From Streptomyces diastatochromogenes (GTDB lineage: Bacteria; Actinomycetota; Actinomycetes; Streptomycetales; Streptomycetaceae), in NCBI RefSeq assembly GCF_002242805.1, contig NZ_MCGQ01000052.1, positions 124,001-188,000 on the forward strand: a stretch of 64,000 nt of DNA, written 5' to 3'. Within the stretch, counting starts at the first letter, position 1. The number at the start of each line of letters is the position of its first letter. Both the position numbers and the translations under genes were made by a program. Positions 31,751 to 39,059 of the stretch are shown here, in pieces. The notes beneath the pieces are model-generated. The model saw nothing but the letters and a program-made list of their open reading frames with translations. It did no database searches and was not told the origin of the DNA.

Positions 31751-33001
31751 ATGTCGCATTCTTCCGCACGCCTGCGCAGGGGAGCCGCGGTCGCCGTCGT
31801 GGTGGGAACGCTGATGGTGCCGCTCGGCGGCGCTCCCGCGGGGGCGGCGCCGGCCTCCGTAGCCGCCGCGTTCGCCGCCGACCCGCCCACCCCCTCCCCT
31901 TCGGGGACGGAGGTCCGCACGCTCACCCCGGACGTGGCCCGCCAACTCGACGCCGCCGTGCAGAAGGTGATGACCGAGGCGCACGTGCCCGGGGTGACGG
32001 TCGGCATCTGGACGCCGCACCAGGGCAGTTACGTCAGCTCGTTCGGTGTCGCCGACAAGAGCAGCGGCCGGCCGATGACACCGGACCTGTACATGCGGAT
32101 CGGCAGTGAGACCAAGACCTTCACCGTGACGGCGCTGCTGCAGCTGGTGGACCAGGGCAAGGTCGGCCTGGACGATCCGATCGGCAAGTACGTCGACGGG
32201 GTGCCGAACGGGGACGAGATCACACTGCGGCAGCTCGCCGGGATGCGCAGCGGGCTGTTCAACTACTCCCAGGACGACGACTTCTACAAGGCGCTCACGT
32301 CCGATCCGCAACGCAGCTTCACGCCCCAGGAGTTGCTCGCCTACGCCTTCAAGCACCCGGTGCTGTTCCAGCCGGGACAGAAGTTCTACTACTCCAACAC
32401 CAATCTCATCCTGCTCGGCCTGGTCGTCGAGAAGGAGAGCGGGCAGCGCCTCGGCGACTACATCCGTCAGCACGTCACCGAGCCGGCCGGGATGACGGAC
32501 ACCCTGTTCCCGACCGGCGCCGAGTTCCCCTCCCCGCACGCGCAGGGCTACACGAACCAGACGGCCGACGGAAAGATCGCGGACACGGCCGGCTGGAACC
32601 CGTCCTGGGGGTGGGCGGCCGGCGCGATGATCTCGAAGCAGGAGGACCTGCGGGTGTGGGCGCGCACGGTGGCGACCGGCCAATTCCCGGACGGCAGCCG
32701 GATGATCAGCGCGGCCACGCAGAAGCAGCGGCTCATCACCCCGGCGACGCCGATCCCGGGAGCCGGGTACGGGCTGGGCATCTTCAATGTGCAGGGCTGG
32801 ATCGGCCACAACGGATCGCTTCCGGGCTACGAGTCCCTGACCGTCTATCTCCCTGCGGCACAGGCGACCCTCGTGGTCCTGCTCAACACCGACATCGACC
32901 ACAACGGCCAGGAACCGAGCACCCTGTTCGGCGAGGCGATCACCAAGATCGTCTCCCCCGACCACGTCTTCAACCTGCCGGCCGAACCCGCGGCCAGGTA
33001 A
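31751..33001 (+). CDS. secreted serine hydrolase of the beta-lactamase/DD-carboxypeptidase fold
   Basis: 416 residues. A signal peptide (Arg-rich start, hydrophobic core, AGA-A cleavage near residue 32) is followed by a Pro/Ser linker and the catalytic domain. The Ser-x-x-Lys motif is SETK, Ser119 and Lys122, in MRIGSETKTFT; the Tyr-x-Asn is YSNTN; HNGSLPGYES takes the place of the KTG box. This is class C/serine DD-peptidase (S12) organisation, close to Streptomyces R61-like carboxypeptidases. It acts outside the membrane on D-Ala peptides or esters. Exact substrate is uncertain. Confidence 0.9.
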   Translation: MSHSSARLRRGAAVAVVVGTLMVPLGGAPAGAAPASVAAAFAADPPTPSPSGTEVRTLTPDVARQLDAAVQKVMTEAHVPGVTVGIWTPHQGSYVSSFGVADKSSGRPMTPDLYMRIGSETKTFTVTALLQLVDQGKVGLDDPIGKYVDGVPNGDEITLRQLAGMRSGLFNYSQDDDFYKALTSDPQRSFTPQELLAYAFKHPVLFQPGQKFYYSNTNLILLGLVVEKESGQRLGDYIRQHVTEPAGMTDTLFPTGAEFPSPHAQGYTNQTADGKIADTAGWNPSWGWAAGAMISKQEDLRVWARTVATGQFPDGSRMISAATQKQRLITPATPIPGAGYGLGIFNVQGWIGHNGSLPGYESLTVYLPAAQATLVVLLNTDIDHNGQEPSTLFGEAITKIVSPDHVFNLPAEPAAR

Positions 33002-33116
33002 GCGCTCTCACCTGGGACGGTTTCCGGCCAGGTCGAGAATGCGCTGTTCGCCAGTCGGCCGGTGCCGCTGTGTACTGGAGGTGCCTCGCGAGAGCCGACC
33101 AGCCAGGAGAGCCGTC

Positions 33117-34349
33117 GTGACCGTCACCGACCGCATCCCGCTCGACCCGTTCGGCACCGACATCGCCGCGGAGAGCGCCCGGCTGCGCGCCCTCGGCCCG
33201 GTCGTGCCCGTGGAACTGCCCGGCGGCATCCCCGCCTGGGCACCCACCGGGTACGACGTCCTCAAGGAACTGATCCTCGACCCTCTGGTGAGCAAGGACG
33301 CGCGCCGGCACTGGCGGCTGTGGCCGCAGACCGCAGAGCGCCCCGCCTGGAGCTGGATCGTGACCTGGGTGGGCGTGGTCAACATGCTGTCCACCTACGG
33401 TCCCGACCACACCAGACTGCGCAAGCTGGTGGCGCCGAGCTTCACGCACCGGCGCACCGAGGCGCTGCGCCCGCGGGTGGCGGGCATCACCGCCGAACTG
33501 CTGGACGCGCTGGCGGCCGAGGGCGCCGACGGCCGTGCCGTCGATCTGCGGACCGGGTTCGCCCATCCGCTGCCCATGCGCCTGATCTGCGAACTGCTCG
33601 GCGCGCCCGAGGAGTTGCGCGAGGACGCGGCACGGCTCATCGCCGACATCTTCGACACCTCCGACCCGAGCCCGGAGCACGCGGCGTCCGTGCAGGAGCG
33701 GATCGGCACGGTGCTGGGTGCGCTGCTCGCGTACCGTCGCAAGGATCCGGGCGACGATCTCACCACGGAGCTGATCCGGGTCCGGGACGAGGACGGCGAC
33801 CGGCTCTCCGACGAGGAACTGCTGCACACGCTGCTGCTGGTGGTCGGCGCCGGGTTCGAGACCACCGTCAATCTCATCGGCAACGCGGTCGTCGCCCTGC
33901 TGACGCAACCGGCGCAGCTGGCGGCGGTGCGCTCCGGGGAGGTCGACTGGGAGGGGGTGGTCGAGGAGACGCTGCGGGTGCACCCGTCGGTCGCCGCGCT
34001 GCCGCTGAGGTTCGCGGTAGCGGACCTGAAGGTCGGGGGCGTGACGATCCCGGCCGGGGACGCGATCATCACGACCTACGCGGCCGCCGGCCTGGACCCG
34101 GCGCGCTACGGGCCGGACGCGGCCGGTTTCGACGCGGCGCGCGGCGCCGACGACCATCTGGCGTTCGGGATCGGCGTGCACCGCTGCGTCGGCGCTCCGC
34201 TGGCCCGCATGGAGGCGCTGACGGCGCTGCCCGCGCTGTTCGCCCGCTTCCCCGGGCTGCGCCTGGCCGTCGGCCCCGACGAGCTGCGGCAGGTGCCGTC
34301 GTTCATCGCCCACGGCTGGCAGGAGGTGCCGGTCCGGCTGGACGGCTGA
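33117..34349 (+). CDS. cytochrome P450 (second in window)
   Basis: 410 residues from GTG 33117 with AGGAGA at 7 bases. The I-helix is VGAGFETT (normal acid-alcohol pair), ExxR is EETLR, and the heme loop is AFGIGVHRCVGAPLARME. The early region has TYGPDHTRLRKLVAPSFT, the C-helix contact for heme propionate. It is a typical soluble bacterial P450 of the CYP107/CYP105-like type. No ferredoxin is adjacent. The neighbours do not form a recognisable pathway, so the substrate is unknown. Confidence 0.92.
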   Translation: MTVTDRIPLDPFGTDIAAESARLRALGPVVPVELPGGIPAWAPTGYDVLKELILDPLVSKDARRHWRLWPQTAERPAWSWIVTWVGVVNMLSTYGPDHTRLRKLVAPSFTHRRTEALRPRVAGITAELLDALAAEGADGRAVDLRTGFAHPLPMRLICELLGAPEELREDAARLIADIFDTSDPSPEHAASVQERIGTVLGALLAYRRKDPGDDLTTELIRVRDEDGDRLSDEELLHTLLLVVGAGFETTVNLIGNAVVALLTQPAQLAAVRSGEVDWEGVVEETLRVHPSVAALPLRFAVADLKVGGVTIPAGDAIITTYAAAGLDPARYGPDAAGFDAARGADDHLAFGIGVHRCVGAPLARMEALTALPALFARFPGLRLAVGPDELRQVPSFIAHGWQEVPVRLDG

Positions 34350-34352
34350 GAC

Positions 34353-34400
34353 AGGTGCGGGGCTCCGACCGGTCCCCCGTTCCGGTCGTGCCCCGCGCCT
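34353..34400. terminator. long hairpin between the convergent P450 and PucR genes
   Basis: Arms of about 19 bases (34353-34372 with 34382-34400) pair with only one or two mismatches around a 9-base loop. The hairpin starts 4 bp after the P450 stop, so it is most likely its terminator and may also end PucR transcription. Confidence 0.75.
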
Positions 34401-34466
34401 GCTGAACCTACGCGCGGGGCACGGCGGTGGGTATCGCACCGGTGCCCCTTCCGGACCGGCGAGGAC

Positions 34467-36002
34467 TCACTTGTGCACAGGGGAGTCCGGTTGGCCCCGG
34501 TTCGCTCCGCCGACGGCGGGTGGGGCGAGGGCGCCGGTGGCCAGGTGGGCGAGGACGACCTCGTACAGGTCGCTGCCCATGGCCAGCAGTTGGCGTTCCA
34601 GGACCGGTTCGGCGGCCCGGACGTGGTCGCGTACGGTCTGGGCGTGCACGCCCAGGTCCCGGGCCGTGCGTTCGGCGTTCGAGTCCGCGGCGATCCAGGC
34701 GCGCAGGGTGCCGCGCAGGTCGCGGCCGTCACCGTCCAGGCGGCCCAGGAGGTCCTGCGCCCAGGCGCGCAGCGCGGCCGAGGCGAGCAGGTCACGGAGC
34801 CCGTCGGGGGCCGGCTGCGGGGCCGTGCCGTCGGGGTCGTACGGGCCCTGCACCGCCTCGGTGTTGAGCGCGAGGTGGGCGGCGGCGCGGGTGGTGAGGC
34901 GGGAGAAGTCGGTGCCGAGCAGCGCCTCGACGCGATCCATGCGGGCGCGGACGGTGTTGCGGCTGACGCCGAGCACCTTGGCCGCGTTGACGGCGGTGAA
35001 CTCCAGGCCGAGCCGGGTCGTGGCGAGCAGTTCGGCGCGGATGTGGTGGGGCAGTGTGTCGAGGGGGCGCAGCACACCCGCGGACCAGGCGCGCAGGGCG
35101 ACGGGGTCCATGAGCCGTTCGGGGTGGGTGCGTTCGGCGTAGACGGCCGTCTGGTCCGGGCGGAAGCGGGCGACGGCGAGCGCGCTGATGGCCTGCCCGT
35201 AGGCGGTGGCGGTCCGGGCGAGCCGCTGGCGCAGGCTGCCGCCGAGGAAGGTGTCCGGCCGGCCGTCGACGAGGGAGCGCAGCCGGTCCCCCGCCGTCGG
35301 CCGGGGGCTGACGACGATGACGTGCCCGTCCATCGCGGGGCAGCGCACGACGAGTGCCAGGCCGTCGGTGATGTGCGCGCAGGCGTCGGCGAGTGCGTCC
35401 CGCTCGGCGGGGGAGACCTCGACGACGTAGACGCGTGCGGTGTCCTGCTCGAGCAGGCCCGGCCACAGGCCGGCCGCGACCCGGCGGGCGGAGACGGTGT
35501 CCTCCACCATCAGCAGCTGCAGGATGGCCAGCCGCAGGTCGGCCGTGGCCCGGCGGAGCCGGCGCCCGTCGTCCGTCAGCTTCCTCTCCCTCAGGAGCAG
35601 TTCGAGCACGGACGCGGTGCGGTTCACGATGTCGGCGGCGCGCCGGTCGAAGGGTTCGGGGCGGGCCACGGCGAGCACCTCTCCCGCCGCCGGGCCCTGT
35701 TCGGGGTGGCGTATCCCGACCATGCGGACATGGCGTTCGCCGTCCTCCAGGGCGGCCGCGGAGATCCGGCCCGTGACCACGTCGGCGAGCACGTTGCCGT
35801 CCAGCGGCAGGCGTTCACCCGCGAGGAGGCCGCCGTGGGCGTCCTGGAGGCAGACGGTCGCCCCGACGGTCCGCCCGAGCCAGGTGACGACCCGGCGCGG
35901 GTCGCGGCCGGCCGGACGCAGATGGTCGAGCAGCTGCTCCGCCCACGTGGTGTCGGGGTCCTGCGGCTGGGCGTGGGGGCCCTCGTCGGCTCGGCCGGCC
36001 AC
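34467..36002 (-). CDS. PucR/CdaR-type regulator with two C-terminal helix-turn-helix domains
   Basis: 511 residues. The N-terminal ~150 residues look like a GAF-type sensor (GATVCLQDAHGGLLAGERLP). The middle region resembles the GGDEF-like PucR linker. FTAVNAAKVLGVSRNTVRARMDRVEALLGTD is the PucR HTH_30, and a second similar unit, SNAERTARDLGVHAQTVRDHVRAAEPVL, follows about 90 residues later. Two such units are less usual than one and may bind an extended or dimeric site. GTG 36002 is preceded by AAGGG. The regulated genes are not evident; the divergent YciO-like gene is one candidate. Confidence 0.88.
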   Translation of the reverse strand: MAGRADEGPHAQPQDPDTTWAEQLLDHLRPAGRDPRRVVTWLGRTVGATVCLQDAHGGLLAGERLPLDGNVLADVVTGRISAAALEDGERHVRMVGIRHPEQGPAAGEVLAVARPEPFDRRAADIVNRTASVLELLLRERKLTDDGRRLRRATADLRLAILQLLMVEDTVSARRVAAGLWPGLLEQDTARVYVVEVSPAERDALADACAHITDGLALVVRCPAMDGHVIVVSPRPTAGDRLRSLVDGRPDTFLGGSLRQRLARTATAYGQAISALAVARFRPDQTAVYAERTHPERLMDPVALRAWSAGVLRPLDTLPHHIRAELLATTRLGLEFTAVNAAKVLGVSRNTVRARMDRVEALLGTDFSRLTTRAAAHLALNTEAVQGPYDPDGTAPQPAPDGLRDLLASAALRAWAQDLLGRLDGDGRDLRGTLRAWIAADSNAERTARDLGVHAQTVRDHVRAAEPVLERQLLAMGSDLYEVVLAHLATGALAPPAVGGANRGQPDSPVHK

Positions 36003-36160
36003 GTCACCCTTCTCCTCGTCGTCGGTTTGACCTCGGCTTTCGAATCTGGACGTTACCCCAAGAGACGACGGCGCTCAGGTCGGCACCGGACCGCACGGGC
36101 CTCACGCACGGCACGCCGCCGCTGCGCGCGCGGCGCCCGGGGACGGCATAAGCTCGGCGG

Positions 36161-36781
36161 ATGGCGAAGTACTTCGACGTGCACCCCGAGAACCCCCAGC
36201 CGCGCAGCATCACCCAGGTCGCCGACGCGGTGCGCTCGGGTGCGCTCATCGCATACCCCACCGACTCCTGCTACGCGCTCGGCTGCCAGTTGGGCAGCCG
36301 GGACGGCATCGACCGGATCCGTTCGATCCGCCAACTGGACGACCGGCACCACTTCACGCTGATGTGCCGGGACTTCGCGCAGCTCGGCCAGTTCGTCCGC
36401 GTCGACAACGACGTGTTCCGGGCCGTGAAGGCGTCGACTCCCGGCAGCTACACCTTCATCCTGCCGGCCACCCGCGAGGTGCCGCGCATGCTGCAGCACC
36501 CCAAGAAGAAGACCGTGGGCGTGCGCATCCCCGACCATGTGGTGACCCAGGCCCTGCTGGCCGAGCTGGGCGAGCCGCTGCTGTCCAGCACGCTGCTGCT
36601 GCCCGACGAGGAGGAGCCGATGACCCAGGGCTGGGAGATCAAGGACCGGCTCGACCACGCGGTGGACGCGGTGGTCGACTCCGGGGACTGCGGCACCGAG
36701 CCGACCACGGTCGTGGACTTCTCCAGCGGCGAGGCGGAGATCGTGCGGCGGGGCGCCGGGGACACCGCTCGGTTCGAGTGA
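36161..36781 (+). CDS. YrdC/YciO-family threonylcarbamoyl-AMP synthase-like protein
   Basis: 206 residues. The Sua5/YrdC core is recognisable: ALIAYPTDSCYALGCQ binds nucleotide and KxxP-type region HFTLMCRD, TPGSYTFILPAT, KKKTVGVRIPDH and PLLSSTLLLP follow. TFILPAT and the lack of a C-terminal Sua5 domain point to the YciO branch, whose role in tRNA t6A formation is less certain than that of TsaC/Sua5. ATG 36161 lies 6 bases after TAAGCT without a ribosome site, suggesting leaderless translation. Confidence 0.88.
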   Translation: MAKYFDVHPENPQPRSITQVADAVRSGALIAYPTDSCYALGCQLGSRDGIDRIRSIRQLDDRHHFTLMCRDFAQLGQFVRVDNDVFRAVKASTPGSYTFILPATREVPRMLQHPKKKTVGVRIPDHVVTQALLAELGEPLLSSTLLLPDEEEPMTQGWEIKDRLDHAVDAVVDSGDCGTEPTTVVDFSSGEAEIVRRGAGDTARFE

Positions 36782-36892
36782 GGGCGGGAGTCCGGCCCCG
36801 CAGGCGTGGATCTTGCGTGGCAGCATGAGACGTACACGCAGCGCGGAAGGGCAGCCGCCTCCCGCCGCTGACTCCTCAGGAGGCTTCTCAGC

Positions 36893-37648
36893 ATGACCGC
36901 CGTACAGGGAACAGCCGTCGACATCCCGACCGAGGACGGCACCGCCGACGCCTACCTCGCCCACCCCGCGGACGGGAACCCTCATCCGGGCGTCCTGCTC
37001 TACCAGGACGCCTACGGCCTGCGCCCGCAGCTGAGGGCGATGGCCGACCGGCTCGCGAGCGCCGGTTACACGGTCCTGGTGCCGAACGTCTTCTACCGGC
37101 ACGGCCGCACCCCGATCGGAGAGGTCCCGGAGTTCATCGACCCCGCGGCCGACCCGACCATATGGGAGCGGATCGGCCCGGTCATGGCCTCCCTCACCGC
37201 CGAACAGACCGAGCGCGACGCGGACGCCTATCTGGGCTGGCTGGCCGACAGCCCCCTGGTCACCGACGGCCCGGTCGCACTCACCGGTTACTGCATGGGC
37301 GCCCGCCTGGCCCTGCGCACGGCGGCCACCCACCCCGAGCGGGTGGCCGCGGCGGCCGGCTTCCACGGCGGCCGGCTGGCCACCGACGCCCCGGACAGCC
37401 CGCACCGCGGTGCCGAGCACATCACCGCGGAGCTGTACTTCGGCCACGCCGACCAGGACCCTTCCATGCCCGAGGAGCAGATCCGGCTCCTGGCGGACAC
37501 GCTCACCGCCGCCGGCGTACGGAACACCTGGGAGGTCTACCCGGGGGCGCAGCACGGCTACACGCAGGCCGACACCCCCGCCTACGACCGCGAGGCCGAC
37601 GAGCGGCACTGGGCGGCCCTGCTCGATCTGCTGAAGCGCGCCTTCTGA
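36893..37648 (+). CDS. dienelactone hydrolase family protein
   Basis: 251-residue alpha/beta hydrolase. The nucleophile elbow GYCMGARLAL has Cys, as in dienelactone hydrolase; GADVLLYQDAYG-type VLLYQDAYGLRPQL forms the oxyanion region; the Asp is in FGHADQDPSMP and the His in YPGAQHGYTQAD. All three triad members are present. AGGAGG lies upstream of ATG 36893. A palindromic terminator follows. The natural substrate is probably a lactone or ester; no chlorocatechol genes are nearby. Confidence 0.9.
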   Translation: MTAVQGTAVDIPTEDGTADAYLAHPADGNPHPGVLLYQDAYGLRPQLRAMADRLASAGYTVLVPNVFYRHGRTPIGEVPEFIDPAADPTIWERIGPVMASLTAEQTERDADAYLGWLADSPLVTDGPVALTGYCMGARLALRTAATHPERVAAAAGFHGGRLATDAPDSPHRGAEHITAELYFGHADQDPSMPEEQIRLLADTLTAAGVRNTWEVYPGAQHGYTQADTPAYDREADERHWAALLDLLKRAF

Positions 37649-37656
37649 GGGCCGGA

Positions 37657-37682
37657 GGGCGCCCGCCATGCGACGGGCGCCC
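37657..37682 (+). terminator. hairpin terminator after the dienelactone hydrolase gene
   Basis: A perfect 9-bp stem (37657-37665 with 37674-37682) and an 8-base loop lie 8 bp after the stop codon and before the GH64 promoter. Confidence 0.7.
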
Positions 37683-37717
37683 CCGGATCCCGTCCCACTC
37701 GTTTCCCGTCCAACTCA

Positions 37718-37759
37718 TTGACATGCACGCACCCGACCGCAACGCTGAGAGCGCTCTCA
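37718..37759 (+). promoter_or_regulatory. promoter and LacI-type operator of the GH64 gene
   Basis: TTGACA (37718-37723), 17 bases, then AACGCT (37741-37746) form a promoter. It is followed without gap by the 14-bp perfect palindrome TGAGAGCGCTCTCA (37746-37759). This differs from the published CebR box TGGGAGCGCTCCCA at two symmetric positions, so a CebR-related LacI repressor is expected to bind at the transcription start. Confidence 0.8.
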
Positions 37760-37811
37760 AACAGGTACGGACCAATATCCGTACGACCCCGACCCCACAC
37801 GGAGGTGGAGA

Positions 37812-39011
37812 GTGCCCCCCAGCATCACGCGCCCCGCGCTGCCCCTGGCGGCCGCGGCGGCCCTGGTCGGCGGCCTGCTCACGCTGGTCGCACCGGACCA
37901 CGCCGGCGCCGCCGTGCCGGACACCATCCCCCTGAAGATCACCAACAACTCGGGCCGCTCCGACCCGGTGTACGTCTACGACCTCGGCACCCAACTGTCC
38001 TCGGGGCAGCAGGGCTGGGCCGACGCCAACGGCACCTTCCACGCCTGGCCCGCGGGCGGCAACCCGCCGACTCCCGCGCCGGACGCGGCGATCGCGGGGC
38101 CCGCCGCCGGACAGTCGAAGACGATCCGGATACCGAAGTTCTCCGGCCGGATCTACTTCTCCTACGGCCAGAAGCTCGACTTCCGGCTCACCACCGGCGG
38201 GTTGGTGCAGCCGGCCGTGCAGAACCCGTCCGACCCCAACCGGAACATCCTGTTCAACTGGTCGGAGTACACGCTGAACGACTCCGGGCTGTGGCTCAAC
38301 AGCACCCAGGTGGACATGTTCTCGGCGCCGTACGCGGTCGGCGTGCAGCGGGCCGACGGCAGTGTGAGCAGCACCGGGCACCTGAAGTCCGGTGGCTGGA
38401 CCGGCTTCTTCAACGCGCTGCGCGGACAGCCGGGCGGCTGGGCCAACCTGATCCAGACGCGCTCCGACGGCACCGTGCTGCGCGCCCTGTCCCCGCTGTA
38501 CGGCGTGGAGACCGGTGCCCTGCCGGCGAACGTGATGGACGACTACGTCAACCGGGTGTGGCAGAAGTACGCGACGTCGACGCTGACGGTCACGCCGTTC
38601 ACCGACCAGCCGAACACCAAGTACTACGGCCGGGTCTCGGGGAACGTCATGAACTTCACCAACTCCTCCGGCGCGGTCGTCACGAGCTTCCAGAAGCCGG
38701 ACGCGTCCAGCATCTTCGGCTGTCACAAGCTGCTGGACGCGCCCAACGACCAGGTGCGCGGCCCCATCTCGCGCACGCTGTGCGCCGGTTTCAACCGCTC
38801 CACCCTGCTGGTCAACCCCAACCAGCCGGACACCTCGGCGGCGAACTTCTACCAGGACTCGGTGACCAACCACTACGCGCGCAAGATCCACGCGCAGATG
38901 GCCGACGGCAAGGCGTACGCCTTCGCCTTCGACGACGTCGGCAACCAGGAGTCGCTGGTCCACGACGGCGGCCCGCAGCAGGCGTATCTGACGCTGGATC
39001 CGCTCTCCTGA
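37812..39011 (+). CDS. secreted GH64 beta-1,3-glucanase
   Basis: 399 residues. A signal peptide ends near AGA-A (residue 33); the rest is one GH64 domain. IPLKITNNSGRSDPVYVYDLG starts the beta barrel; the catalytic Glu is in NWSEYTLND and the catalytic Asp in STQVDMFSAPY, at the spacing of the laminaripentaose-producing enzyme of Streptomyces matensis. YAFAFDDVGNQESLVHDG is the conserved C-terminus. No carbohydrate-binding module is attached. GTG 37812 follows GGAGGTGGAG. It cleaves long beta-1,3-glucan such as fungal wall glucan, under control of the operator 53 bp upstream. Confidence 0.92.
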   Translation: MPPSITRPALPLAAAAALVGGLLTLVAPDHAGAAVPDTIPLKITNNSGRSDPVYVYDLGTQLSSGQQGWADANGTFHAWPAGGNPPTPAPDAAIAGPAAGQSKTIRIPKFSGRIYFSYGQKLDFRLTTGGLVQPAVQNPSDPNRNILFNWSEYTLNDSGLWLNSTQVDMFSAPYAVGVQRADGSVSSTGHLKSGGWTGFFNALRGQPGGWANLIQTRSDGTVLRALSPLYGVETGALPANVMDDYVNRVWQKYATSTLTVTPFTDQPNTKYYGRVSGNVMNFTNSSGAVVTSFQKPDASSIFGCHKLLDAPNDQVRGPISRTLCAGFNRSTLLVNPNQPDTSAANFYQDSVTNHYARKIHAQMADGKAYAFAFDDVGNQESLVHDGGPQQAYLTLDPLS

Positions 39012-39018
39012 CATGCCG

Positions 39019-39048
39019 CGGTCCCGCACCCTCGGGGGTGCGGGACCG
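39019..39048. terminator. bidirectional hairpin between GH64 and M4 protease genes
   Basis: A perfect 13-bp stem (39019-39031 with 39036-39048) and 4-base loop fill the 48-bp gap between the two convergent stop codons. Confidence 0.8.
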
Positions 39049-39059
39049 TGACGGGGGAC

